Shown in pieces: positions 41,769 to 51,168 of a stretch of 64,000 nucleotides of DNA. A model generated the notes under the pieces. It had not been told where the DNA came from. It ran no database searches and saw nothing but the letters and a program-made list of their open reading frames with translations. This DNA is from Choristoneura fumiferana. Lineage: Eukaryota > Arthropoda > Insecta > Lepidoptera > Tortricidae. The translations under genes and the position numbers were made by a program. The stretch spans positions 44,895,951 to 44,959,950 of the forward strand of contig NC_133472.1 in assembly GCF_025370935.1 (NCBI RefSeq), given 5' to 3'. How positions within the stretch are numbered: the first letter of the stretch is position 1; each line of letters begins with the position of its first letter.

Positions 41769-41842
41769 GACCATCAGTGGTGTAGCGGTATAGCACGCGG
41801 TACGGATTACCGAGGACCTGGGTTCGATTCCCAGTGATGGTC
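41769..41842 (+). ncRNA. tRNA-like Pol III cassette, right member
   Basis: Starts GACCATCAGTGGTGTAGCGG and ends CCCAGTGATGGTC, with TTTTT at 41846-41850. Compared with the 17261 cassette the anticodon stem changes from CAGC/GCTG to CGGT/ACCG and one acceptor pair from G-C to T-A. The paired changes preserve the fold. No anticodon assigned (loop ACGGATT lacks T33). Confidence 0.6.
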
Positions 41843-42099
41843 TTATTTTTCTGTTTTTTCTGTGCATCTATATTTCAGTTTGTATTTTCAACTCTGTTGT
41901 AACTTAAAATCATGATCGGCGGGTTTATTGTGTAACACTTTGGAATCACAAACGTTTTCAACAGTTTGTTTTGAGTCGCCGTGTGTCACAAACTGAAATA
42001 TTGTATAAACCAAAGTCAAAAAATGAGCGTATGTTTTGACCCGTGAGCCGCGTCTGTCTGGCTTCACCCATAATGGTTACAGTTACAGCTCAGAGCAAC

Positions 42100-42396
42100 C
42101 CGGCACCCGACCAGCACCGCCTCGACTTTCGGCGTCCACTCGTCGACAGGTGGTCCACGCGCGGACGGCGCGTAGACAACGAGTGGACCTCGCGTAGTCC
42201 ACGAATTTCCGCGTAGGGGGTTTAGGGGGGTGGCGGGGGGTGCAGAGCGCCGAATCGTAAGCCGTCCGCGCGTGGCCACCTCGCGAGAGAGGTGATCCAG
42301 TGACGCTACGGAGTTGATGTAGTGAGCGCATGCCCATACAAATCCGTATGAAGAATACTAACCGCTCGAGGCGAGGCGGTGCTGGTCGGGTGCCGG
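42100..42396. mobile_element. GC-rich MITE (CCGGCACCCGACCAGC ends)
   Basis: CCGGCACCCGACCAGCACCG and its inverse form ~25 bp ends. The interior is CpG-rich (GGTCCACGCGCGGACGGC, AGTGGACCTCGCGTAG) with internal inverted words. The 126-codon minus-strand frame across it is explained by the GC-richness. Target duplication not resolved. Confidence 0.7.
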
Positions 42397-42484
42397 CTGT
42401 AATGGGCTGAGACCTTAAAAGCAGAAGCTTATGAGGATGGATGTTTATTATTTCTTCAAGCAATACCTAAGGGCACTACAGACG

Positions 42485-42585
42485 AGCTTTGGAAATCGAA
42501 GTTCGTGTCGTCCGTCCCTCTGATGCTTATACTATTTAATACGAGAGTGAGAGGGACGATTTTCGAATTTCGGAGTACGCGCTCT
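42485..42585. mobile_element. Diverged CTACGAAGTGCAAG-family MITE
   Basis: GGAAATCGAAGTTCGTGTC and GATTTTCGAATTTCGG with AATACGAGAGTGAGAGGGAC between, as at 22177 and 47765. Confidence 0.45.
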
Positions 42586-43028
42586 GGTCCCTCGGGCGCC
42601 ATTTACGACGCCCACGTGAAGAGACGGTCGTCCTTTTCTAAAACCAAGCACGACACGGGCAATTAAGTAATAACATTAGTAGGTTTTTAAAGCATATACA
42701 TGGCCACATAGCAATCCGCGTGTCCCATACACACCTGTCCACACAAACATCGCACAATACATATGTTAAATACTGTACTTACAATTGTTTTGACGAATTA
42801 ACAGCACCAGCACCCATGGCGTGCTCTTTTAGTGTATTGCTCGACGCGGTACCGAGGCGTCGTTGATTTGCCTGTTGATACTGTCCTTTGAAGGATTCAC
42901 GATTGTTTGTTTTGTATATTGTTTTTAATAGTGCAGTTTGGCGGATGTGGCCGAGACGGCGCGAGGCGGCTTCGGTTAATTTTAAAGGTAACTCACAAGG
43001 GTCTTTAGCAATTTCCCTGAATGGCTGG

Positions 43029-43454
43029 AATGAGGGCTATCGTTTTTTGTCTCACTAGATGGCGCGCTGTTGCGTGAGGTTTTTAAGTATGGCTTTCAGT
43101 GTCTGTTATTATGGGCGTGAAAACAAAGTTTAGATTAAAATCATATTTAATACACCTTAAAACCGTACCATAAAATATCGAGCATGTCACAGTGTTTCAT
43201 AGTCCCCGTTTTGTTCGGGAAAAAGGGAGGACAAAGGTTTCCGAAAGACAAAACTGTCTCAAAACACAGACATTCATTGCCCCGGAACGCATAATTGCCA
43301 TAATTAATTTCAGATATTGTAAAATATTCACAAAACTATTCTAATTATAAACGAACCCGCGTAGCTCACCCAAAAACTATGAGATTTGACATTTCGGAGA
43401 CCTCACGCTACACTAGCGCCTCTAGTGGCGAATTCATACGCGATAGCCCTCATT
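43029..43454. mobile_element. MITE (AATGAGGGCTATCG ends)
   Basis: AATGAGGGCTATCGTTTTTT, CTAGATGGCGCGCTG and GCGTGAGGT are inverse to ACCTCACGC, GCGCCTCTAGTGGCG and GCGATAGCCCTCATT. About 425 bp. The same terminus appears at 23968 and 30520. A 136-codon plus frame (43379-43789) starts inside the right arm and has no recognisable domain. Confidence 0.65.
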
Positions 43455-43788
43455 GGTTTGATGCTGGTATCAGATGGGTATATTTAGGGGTCCTGGTGGT
43501 CGCCTTTGAGAGCGTCTGCCAAGCACTGCAAAATGCTGACATATTTTGCTTTTCTGTATCTACCAGTAAATTCCTAGCTTATGCCATGACTATTATTTCA
43601 GTATCAGATGGGTTAAATGACACCCCTTTTTTCGCACCGGAAGTGACTATTTTTTTGGTACTTTCGGCAAGTTCCACCGCGGCAGACTATCAAATTCGGA
43701 CTCAGCATCAGTTTTATGGGAAACTATTGTGCGTTTCATTGCGTTATCAAGTAGTTACGAAAGTTTGCAGTCCGCTCTCCGTCTTATA

Positions 43789-44288
43789 GTACAAGCTTTG
43801 CTTAGTTTGGGACCAAGATATTTATTTTATATAGAGATAATCATATCATTTTCTGACAGCCCAAGCCCAGGCAGCCTAAAGTAGAATGTCATATCATAAA
43901 CGAAGATATAACTGAACATGTGTATGATTGAAAGACATGTGACATTATACACGAGACCAAACTGTGCAAACAGTAAGTTTAATTATAAACCAATCATATC
44001 AATTTACTGCGGCACGGCTCCATGAAATACCTAATGGCTAATTAGCCAAGGGTGTTTAAACAAGCGTGTGTCACAGCGGAAAAGTGTTTTTCGTTTATTT
44101 TTGCGTGTACCTGTAATAAGTAACAAACATCGATATTAGTTATCGATAGAATATATATATAGTCCTCCACATCGGTTTCGATGACGGCGACCCTGACTAA
44201 ATATATCCATTGTATAAAACTTTGCAAAAACAAATTATAATAACAAAGAAAAACACTTATTTTCTATCGTCCGCTCTAATATGGCTCG
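43789..44288. repeat. Left arm of a large inverted duplication
   Basis: About 500 bp is the near-exact inverse of 48358-49301 (after removing a 400 bp MITE and a long AT run from the right arm). It spans a SINE 3' fragment, unique sequence, and a LINE 3' UTR with the zinc-finger end of its coding region. Confidence 0.85.
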
Positions 44289-44490
44289 CTAGACCAAACT
44301 TAGTCTTGAAAACTCTATCGCAGGGTGCACAATAGAGTTGGCCTTGTGAATTGTATGTATAAGTATAGGAGGGCTTGGGTCTGTCTTTTAAAATTTGGCG
44401 TTTGAGATCGAGTGCTGTCAAGCGGTTCTCTTCAAAAGTGCCAATCGATCTGAAGATGGTAGAACGCCACGAAGACCTGTTCGAAGCAAG
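44257..44490 (-). pseudogene. Non-LTR retrotransposon C-terminus with CCHH-like finger
   Basis: The minus strand encodes NRSSWRSTIFRSIGTFEENR, LTALDLKRQILKDRPKPS, a spacer, then CAPCDRVFKTKFGLASHIRA and DDRK with a stop at 44257. The W-R-S-T...EE-R helix followed by C-x2-C...GL-x-SH is the usual C-terminus of a widespread invertebrate LINE group. Upstream sequence is lost at a C14 run (44491-44504). The 3' UTR ends CGCCGTCATCGAAACC, GATGTGGAGGAC and (TA)n. Confidence 0.65.
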
Positions 44491-44504
44491 CCCCCCCCCC
44501 CCCC
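44491..44504. repeat. C14 homopolymer
   Basis: Fourteen C in a row (G14 on the minus strand). A second C14 is at 54837-54850. Confidence 0.95.
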
Positions 44505-44599
44505 AACCTGTAGGATCAATTCAATTGTAGGATTGAAAATAGGGGCCATGGTAAAATGATAATAAGTTATAATAGAGACCCGCCAAGAGCAGCAGTGTT

Positions 44600-44853
44600 T
44601 GCAGGTGGTAGGACCTTGTGCAAGGGCCGCCCGGATTGCTACCACCATCTTGCTCGCTAATCCTGCCGTGAAGCGCAGTGCTTGCACTGTTGTGTTTCGG
44701 CGCGGAGAGTAAGACAGCCGGTTAAATTACTGGCACTTGAGGCATCCCATCTTAGGCCTTTAGGTTGGCAACGTGCAGATGTTTATGGGCGGTGGTGCTC
44801 TCTCACCATCAGGAGACCCATTTGCTCGTTTGCCATCCAGTCGAATAAAAAAA
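44600..44853 (+). mobile_element. LINE 3' tail (GGTAGGACCTTGTGC type), internally deleted
   Basis: Same order as 38280-38568, but GGCAACG joins directly to TGCAGATG, losing the CATCTGCAATACCCCTGGTG block. Ends in poly-A. Confidence 0.65.
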
Positions 44854-45261
44854 AAAGGACCGAGTTGGATTCGCGCATCGAAGTTTCCAGATAAGGGCAT
44901 AAAATATACGCGGTGATTTTTTTATTTTTAATACTTAACGCTTAAGTTTTGCATCAAAATTTTAATAGTGATTTAAGTTGAAAAAAAAACCCTTTTTTTT
45001 TCATTTTCTTGAAAAAAAAACATGACACCCACGTTTTTTCTAAATCAGATTTTTTCCTGATAAGATTTCTTTTAAAAAGACAAATTAGTAACTGAATGCA
45101 AACTCTGATTGTTTGTTTGAGAGTAATTTTTATAGGCACCCGTCTGGACAGAAATTTCTCTATTGTGGTGTCTGTCCCCTCACGCTATACAAGGTAAGAA
45201 AGGCAGGGCAGGCACCTATTTCAACAACGGGATATACCTACCTAATATCGAGTAGTGTTGC

Positions 45262-45390
45262 CGATCGATGGTGTTTCGATAGACTATCGATAGTTTGAGC
45301 AAAAGCGATAGTAATCGATAGTATCGATATCTCTTTTCGTGCAATACTATCGATTGTATTGAACAGAAAAATTAAGAAATACTATCGATA
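45262..45390. repeat. Cluster of TATCGATA sites
   Basis: Exact TATCGATA lies at about 45285, 45322 and 45383, with further ATCGAT/CGATAG words between. TATCGATA equals the insect DRE (DREF-binding) motif, and CGATA is a BEAF-type word. The cluster may equally be a degraded transposon like the ATCGAT-rich hAT end at 22849. Confidence 0.6.
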
Positions 45391-45436
45391 CTACGGATAG
45401 TGTCGGGGGGGACGGGGTTAGTTTCGTCGGGTAGTC

Positions 45437-45595
45437 GCGCGAGCAGAGCGGTGGCGCGTAGCGTGTTGCGGCAGCCGCCGAGTCGCGTGCTCCTGAGAAG
45501 AAGGGCTACGAAATAGCCCGAAACATGTCGAGCTAAACTCGGTTTGAGACGTGAGTTATCCGTTACAATATCATTCGTTATGTATTTATGCAGAA
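45437..45595. mobile_element. Right half of the CCGAGTTTAGCTCGAC MITE
   Basis: GCAGCCGCCGAGTCGCGTGC, GGGCTACGAAATAGCCCG, CGAGCTAAACTCGG and GTGAGTTATCCGTTACAAT match the right half of 56747-56968. The left arm is missing. Confidence 0.65.
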
Positions 45596-45939
45596 TAATC
45601 CAGGTGATCTGTTACAATATTGATAAAGTGTCCAAGTGCATCATCATGAGAATAAACTCAGACAATTTCTGTCTTATTATGTCCACAATGATTCAGTGAA
45701 GTGCGCGACGTAGGGGAACTAAGCAATACAGTAAAATGACACATGTTTACAAAAGAACCGGCCAAGAGTGAACGGGACTCGCGCACCAGGAGTTCCGTAC
45801 ACATTTTTAGGTCAAAATACCACTAGGACTTATCACGCTATACACACGAGTTATATTTACCTTGACGTTTTGACCACATAACAGTGGCCACTGTAATGTG
45901 GTGTAATGTGGTTTCAAGTTTCTATGACAAATGGAAGTG

Positions 45940-46047
45940 CAGTCGAACAAACTGATTCATGTATTTCCTTGACAAAAGTATGGGATGTCAACATGATATT
46001 AATAGCACAAAGGTTCCACCCTGGTGCATGAATCAGTTAGTTCGACA
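45940..46047. mobile_element. MITE (CAGTCGAACAAACTGATTC ends)
   Basis: CAGTCGAACAAACTGATTCA is inverse to TGAATCAGTTAGTTCGACAG. Interior GGATGTCAACATGATA and GGTTCCACCCTGG as in the 36782 and 53640 relatives. Confidence 0.6.
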
Positions 46048-46913
46048 GTACCATAGGTTTTTCGGTTACGGCAATTTGTATGAAAATAACTTTTTCACTT
46101 CTCATGCTCGTAAGTAGCTGGATCTAGGCGACATAAAATGACTTGTTATGCTCTAGTGCATAAAGTAAAATCTTCGTCTAAGCTAATAAAAAGGCTATGT
46201 GTAAAGAGCCACAAACAAGGAAGTTTCGATATATTTTTTAAATATTTATTTAAACAAAATTGATCAATAAAACTAAAAATTTATAATTATAACAGTAATG
46301 CGTGGACAATAAAAGGTACATAGTAAGTGAACAATTGTTTCCACTGTTGCTATTTAATTTCCTCGCCATCGAAGCGAAAAGCAGGGTGTAAAACTCGAGC
46401 ATTAAACCCATTTTCCCCTCGACGTGTCTATCCGCCCTCGACGGACCGGCTCGGGTGGCTATATGAACGTCTCGGGTAAAATGGCTCGTTTTATGTTCTT
46501 AGTTGTACAATCTACTATTTTAATGAGTATCTTTTGATCGTCACTCTATTTGTTTATTCTCTAAGACAATGAGCCAGTGAAATAAGCCGGTGATAAGTTT
46601 CTGACAAAATATTGGTTGAAGTTTTTACATGTTTGTCATACAATCTCGGGCTTATCCTAATAAAAACTGAATGTCTGTGTGTCACCACTGCAAACTGTGT
46701 CGGTTCATTTTACTAGCTGATGGATGACGCAAAGAAAAAAACATTTTGAGAGTTCCGTATCGAAGGTTCCCTAAACCTTTTTAACCCCCTGTGCAATAAG
46801 AGGGGTGTTGGTTGTTGTATATTTGACGCCAATTTCTGTCTGTGGCGTCGTAGCTCGACAAACGAATGGCCATTTCCATGTGTTTTTGTGTGAAAGTGAT
46901 TTTCTTTGTTGTT

Positions 46914-47130
46914 TTTTAACCCTCGACCCAAAAAGAGAGGTGTTATAAGTTTGACCGCTATGTGTGTCTGTCTGTGGCACCGCAACTTTTAAACGGGTGT
47001 ACCGATTTGAATACGGATTTTTTTATTTGAAATCAGGTTTTTAAGCGATGGTTCTTAGAAATGTTTCATCAAACGTTTGGGAGATAAGTATTAAACTTTG
47101 AAGTGACAAAGTCGCGGGTTTTCCAACTTT
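46914..47130 (+). repeat. AAAAAGAGGGGTGTTATAA family copy
   Basis: TTTTTAACCCTCGACCCAAA, GAGGTGTTATAAGTTTGACC, ACTTTTAAACGGGTGTACCG and GTGACAAAGTCGCGGG. A second partial start lies at 46785-46815. Confidence 0.6.
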
Positions 47131-47282
47131 ATGTTATTCTAATCGCGGATTTGTATTGACGCGTATCTTATCAACTTAGAATTTGAGCTCTTGCCAAGGG
47201 CGCTAGTTTCTTCCGCCATTTTTATCTATTTCTAATGATATAATGAGATAAACGAGCAAACTACGTTTTCACACAACAAAGG

Positions 47283-47507
47283 TAATTTGAACCAAAGAAC
47301 TAAAAGAATTTCTTTGCTCACCCGCGACCATATGATAGCTAAAGAAGTTTATGCAAAATATGCGTGTTCATGCAGTTCATCCACCTCCACACTGTATGAA
47401 CACACACAAACCCGTCTATCTCCATCACCACACTACACCGACGCGTTTTGATTTTGAAGTCAACCAGAGCTCATCTTCAGAGCAACACAACCGTACACCA
47501 TACTACA
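47283..47507 (-). repeat. Inverted copy of the GATGAGCTCTGG repeat
   Basis: The reverse complement matches 24030-24255: GCTCACCCGCGACC, TATGCAAAATATGCGTGTTC, CCAGAGCTCATCTTCAGAG and ACACAACCGTACACCAT. It ends exactly where the 12-bp minisatellite begins. Confidence 0.65.
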
Positions 47508-47735
47508 AGATGTTAGTCTAGATGTTAGTCTAGATGTTAGTCTAGATGTTAGTCTAGATGTTAGTCTAGATGTTAGTCTAGATGTTAGTCTAGATGTTAG
47601 TCTAGATGTTAGTCTAGATGTTAGTCTAGATGTTAGTCTAGATGTTAGTCTAGATGTTAGTCTAGATGTTAGTCTAGATGTTAGTCTAGATGTTAGTCTA
47701 GATGTTAGACTAGATGTTAGACTAGATGTTAGTCT
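47508..47735. repeat. 12-bp minisatellite (AGATGTTAGTCT) x 19
   Basis: Nineteen perfect 12-bp units in tandem, 228 bp; only the units near 47702 and 47714 carry AGACT instead of AGTCT. In the related copies at 23990-24025 and 30545-30580 this position has one hairpin (GTTAGACTC...GAGTCTAAC), so the array probably expanded from that hairpin. Confidence 0.97.
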
Positions 47736-47764
47736 AACATCTGGTACCTAGTATGGTGTACGGT

Positions 47765-47897
47765 ATGGACACCTTTACTATAAAGTGCAAAATTCGGACT
47801 TCGTATCTTGCCATCTCGCTCATCCTTATGTTATTTAATACAACAGTGAGAGGGACGGTACGATGCGAACTTCGATTTTCAAATTTCATAGTAGCCC
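47765..47897. mobile_element. CTACGAAGTGCAAG-family MITE copy
   Basis: TTTACTATAAAGTGCAAAAT, TCGGACTTCGTATC, GTGAGAGGGACGGTACG and TTTCATAGTAGCCCC. Diverged from 22177. Confidence 0.5.
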
Positions 47898-47965
47898 CCC
47901 CAGGTCTGCTGACCGTTGAAGCGGTGAAAAATCAAACTTCTAAGTCAACGCAATCGAAAGATTTA

Positions 47966-48120
47966 CCCCCTTATTCATAAACGACAATCAAACCTATTTT
48001 AGTTAAAATGCCGCTAAAATTCGTTTTTCCTTATCTGTCACTTCGACATTTGTATTTGTTAGAAAGGGACAAAGCATTTCTTAGTTAACATAGGCTTGTT
48101 AAGTTTTATGAATAAGGGGG
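47966..48120. mobile_element. 155-bp MITE with TTA duplication (CCCCCTTATTCATAA ends), copy 1
   Basis: CCCCCTTATTCATAA and its inverse are flanked by TTA on both sides. The interior includes AATGCCGCTAAAATTCG and GACAAAGCATTTCTTAG. The same element, equally 155 bp and inverted, is at 52874-53028 with TAA flanks. PIF/Harbinger-like by duplication. Confidence 0.85.
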
Positions 48121-48482
48121 TTAGTCATTAAAAAGTGTGTCCATTCCATACAAATTGCTGTGCAGTAACCGAGGAATAACGAGTATATAGTCTATTTCAA
48201 TGGAATCAGACAATCTTGTAAACAAATGCGGTCAACTGACATTGACACCGACTTGTCTATGCCCAGTGATGTGAATGTTGCCCTACGAACTTGTCAAGGT
48301 ATAGATGTGTTATTGTTGCATGTGGCAAGATGATGCAAGCTCCTTACGAGCTCTAGCGAGCCATATTAGAGCGGACGCTAGAAAATAAGTGTTTTTCTTT
48401 GTTATTATAATTTGTTTTTGCAAAGTTTTATACAATGGATATATTTGGTCAGGGTCGCCGTCGTCGAAACCGATGTGGAGGA

Positions 48483-48485
<3 letters not shown>

Positions 48486-48538
<53 letters not shown>
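48486..48538. repeat. (AT)26 microsatellite, LINE tail
   Basis: Follows GATGTGGAGGACTG at the end of the LINE 3' UTR. The left arm has only about 6 units at the same place, so the tail expanded or contracted after duplication. Confidence 0.9.
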
Positions 48539-48540
<2 letters not shown>

Positions 48541-48806
48541 TATCGATAACTAATATCGATGTTTGTTACTTATTACATGCAAAAATTAACGAAAAACACT
48601 TTTCCGCTCTGACACACGCTTGTTTAAACACCCTTGGCTAATTAGCCATTAGGTATTTCATGGAGCCGTACCGCAGTACATTGATATGATTGGTTTATAA
48701 TTAAATTTACTGTTTGCACAGTTTGGTCTCGTGTATAATGTCACATGTCTTTCAATCATACACATGTTCAGTTATATTTTCTTTTATGATATGACATTCT
48801 ACTTTA

Positions 48807-49206
48807 GGCAGTTGTCTCACCGCCGGCGAGGAAACGATTGGCTATCGACTATTTTCTCGCTCAAGAAGCGAACAAAAGATATAAGATCCTGTGTGAGTAA
48901 AAGAGACACATATATTAATAGTTGATCGCTGGCTGTTCACACTGTCGGCGAGAACTCGCTCTTAAATCTTTTGTCGCAGCGACAAGAGCTATAAAACTCG
49001 CTGAGCTATAGATACTCGCTCAGCGATGTCAGCTTGGCGGCCGCCCCGCTCGAGCGAGTCGAGTGGAGCGAGTAATCGCCCGTCGCACTCGAACACTCGC
49101 CTACACCCAGCGACAAAACTAAACTCGCTTCTCGCTGCTCACCCACTCGTTTCTTGTTACTCGCTCTACTCGCTTCTCGCTCATCGTCGGCGGTGGGACA
49201 AGTGCC
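48807..49206. mobile_element. PIF/Harbinger-like MITE (copy 2) with empty site in the left arm
   Basis: Inverted relative of 39573-39948, 400 bp. TTA (48804-48806) and TCA (49207-49209) flank it, one mutated. The left arm at 43880-43890 reads GGCAGCCTAAAG, the uninterrupted site. Insertion therefore followed the inverted duplication. Confidence 0.85.
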
Positions 49207-49257
49207 TCAGGCTGCCTGGGCTTGGGCTGTCAGAAAATGATATGATATCTCTATATA

Positions 49258-49335
49258 AAATAAATATCTTGGTCCCAAACTAAGCAAAGTTTGTACTATG
49301 GATACTAGGCAACGGATAAACATACTTATGTAAAT
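49258..49335 (-). mobile_element. SINE 3' fragment
   Basis: CTTGGTCCCAAACTAAGCAA, GTACTATGGATACTAGGC and AACGGATAAACATACTTAT match the 3' part of the SINE at 57650-57893. The same fragment starts the left arm at 43789. Confidence 0.6.
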
Positions 49336-49510
49336 AATAGTACATTACTGCAGAGGCCATGAAGTAAGGGATTGATGGACGAGGTTGGGGTAGTGCTTTT
49401 CTCAAACAATGTGAGAAAATATTTCATCCATCCATCCATAGTCATAGTTTGGCGAAATTAGTGATGTAACTAAAATTATGTACCTTTTTTTTTGAGAATA
49501 AATAAAAAAA

Positions 49511-49556
49511 AACCATCCATCCATCCATCGCATCGCATCGCATGGCATCGCAGTAT
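49511..49556. repeat. (CCAT)n / (GCATC)n simple repeat
   Basis: CCATCCATCCATCCATCGCA then several GCATC units. A separate CCATCCATCCAT sits at 49427. The 49340-49990 stretch otherwise holds only SINE-like scraps (AACATCCAAGACCCG near 49800). Confidence 0.7.
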
Positions 49557-50024
49557 CGCAAATGCTTACAGAGTAGTGGTGGTTGGCTGTTCGTAATTTC
49601 TTCCTTTGTCAGTTTAATGTTAGTAAGCAAAATTAAAAAGTTAGAGCAGCGGACAATAATGGATTTTCATACATACTTCATGGCCTAGGCCAAGAAGTTA
49701 TGTAGGGAGGTGGTAGGGAGCCATAAATGAGAAACTTCATGTCTCCATGTCGTGACATTAACGCATACATTTTCGAGCATGTTTGAGAAAATACATATTA
49801 AACATCCAAGACCCGAAAAAAAAGATTCGTATTATTCCACACCTGCAAAGTAGTAGTGTAGTGGTACTGATGGGGCCAAAACGAATCTCTTTCTTTCAGC
49901 CAACGCATCTTCCTCACACAGCAACCTCACAGCTACGCATATCCATACCACACCTTCCTGAAACGGCTTACATAGCTTAGAAGGTGATAATCTCGTTCAA
50001 TGGCCCCCCGTTACATAGATACAG

Positions 50025-50341
50025 GTACCATCAGCCAAATAAGTGGTCTACCAATTTTTAAACAAGCTCCTATCAAATGGATATGTCGCTAAAGTCGAAC
50101 TTTCAAGTTGACAGACACGTCTGTTGGCAATACTGTTTTATAGGGGCTCCTGAGCCATATTTTCACTGCAATTTGTGGCAGGCAACTATTGGTGTCCCTC
50201 TCTTACTCACATGTTAGACAGTGACACCAATAGTTGCCGGCCACATATTGCTGTGAAAATATGGCACGTCTAGGAGCCCCTTATAACATGCAAACGATTA
50301 TGAGCTTTAGGGTGGTAGACCACATATTTGGCTGATGGTAC
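50025..50341. mobile_element. MITE (GTACCATCAGCCAAATA ends) with nested MITE
   Basis: GTACCATCAGCCAAATAAGT and its inverse are the termini. The uninterrupted 172-bp copy is at 53469-53640. The inner 50143-50280 insertion explains the length difference. Confidence 0.8.
50143..50280. mobile_element. Nested MITE (GGGGCTCCTGAGCC ends) with TTATA duplication
   Basis: GGGGCTCC...GGAGCCCC ends, arms CATATTTTCACTGCAA/TTGCTGTGAAAATATG and CAACTATTGGTGTC/GACACCAATAGTTG. TTATA flanks both sides (50138-50142 and 50281-50285). The empty sequence at 53578 reads TTTTGTGACATGC. Confidence 0.8.
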
Positions 50342-50349
50342 ATACCAAG

Positions 50350-50575
50350 CTAATATAACCTAACCAACGAAAAGACGGAAAACTCCCGACTTTGTCACTT
50401 CAAAGTTTCATATCTCAAAAAAGGCTGAACCGATTTTGATAAAACATGTCTAAGAACCATCGCTAGAAAACCTGCTTTCAATTAAAAAACCGCACAGACA
50501 GACAGACACACACACACAGACACACGTAGCGGTTAAACTTAGAACACCCCTCTTTTTGCGTTGGGGATTAAAAAG
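50350..50575 (-). repeat. AAAAAGAGGGGTGTTATAA family copy, minus
   Basis: ATAACCTAACCAACG, GACTTTGTCACTTCAAAG, GATTTTGATAAAACATGTC, CAGACA units and CCCCTCTTTTTGCGTTGGGG. Confidence 0.65.
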
Positions 50576-50888
50576 AGTGTTAATATTGACATCATTCTCA
50601 GAATAACCTAAAACCCAGAAGATTGTTTATACTTTTTGCGCGCATATAATCTCGTTTTTCCTTGCAGCAAAACAAGTTGGTTGTTAGTGCAAACACTTAG
50701 TTTGTGTTTCTTTGAAATTTTTTATTCAAATATTTGAACAAACATTTGTCCAGCCGATAGTACCTAATAATGTTTGTGCTTCAATTCCTCGCTCCATCTA
50801 GTGGGTGAACTTCTTTACAATTCTAACCCTGGGGAGCGTTCAGGTCAGGTCAGCTAAATACACACCGCTGCTATTTACTGCTGCTGCA

Positions 50889-51168
50889 GCCTATATACTG
50901 CTGGGCACAGGCCTCCTCTCAGACCGAGAGGGCTTGAGCCGTAATACTCACGCGGCGCGGGCCCAGTCTGGATTGGGAACTTCACACACACCCCTGAATT
51001 GCTTCGCAGGTTCGTGCAGGTTTCTTCACGTTGTTTTAAAGCTCGTGGTAAATTTAAACTATGATTTCGCACGTGAATTTGGAAGACTCAGAGGTGCGAG
51101 CCGGGGTTTGAACCCACGATCCTCTGCTTGAGAGGCGATAGGTCAAACCACTAGGCCACCACGGCTTG
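50889..51168 (-). mobile_element. tRNA-derived SINE, tail-less copy
   Basis: Same family as 9049: GCCTATATACTGCTGGGCAC to GGGGTTTGAACCCACGAT and CTAGGCCACCACGGC. Small internal deletions (CCTCACGATGTTTTCC reduced). Confidence 0.7.

Larger units (their letters stand above)
41620..41890. mobile_element. Palindromic unit with two divergent tRNA-like cassettes
   Basis: A ~120 bp arm (AAAATACAAACTGAAATATA, GATGCACAGAAAAA, then a tRNA-like cassette) is followed by a 29 bp spacer and its near-exact inverse. The cassettes point outward. The left flank carries the TTTGGAATCTTTTTGTATT foldback half (41535-41610). Whether this is a mobile unit or a snap-back dimer is not known. Confidence 0.7.
48358..49301. 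repeat. Right arm of the large inverted duplication
   Basis: Inverse of 43789-44288. It begins within the LINE zinc-finger codons (LASHIRADARK then stop), continues through the 3' UTR, a long (AT)n tail, shared unique sequence, a MITE insertion (48807-49206) and the SINE fragment. Confidence 0.85.

Noticed and set aside
41769..41842. Functional tRNA gene (GGA anticodon, serine)
   Set aside because: The loop lacks T33, there is no long variable arm as tRNA-Ser needs, spacing between acceptor and D-stem is one base too long, and the sequence is repetitive.
42083..42463. 126-codon arginine/proline-rich ORF
   Set aside because: It covers a GC-rich MITE; GC-rich inverted repeats give long open frames by chance.
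43379..43789. 136-codon plus-strand ORF as a gene
   Set aside because: It starts inside the right arm of a MITE and has no recognisable domain. It could be an exon, but nothing supports it.
47508..47735. Regular repeats considered as a CRISPR array
   Set aside because: Units are contiguous 12-mers with no spacers, and the context is a eukaryotic genome.
48435..48641. ORF containing an IYIYIY run
   Set aside because: It is a translation of the (AT)n LINE tail.
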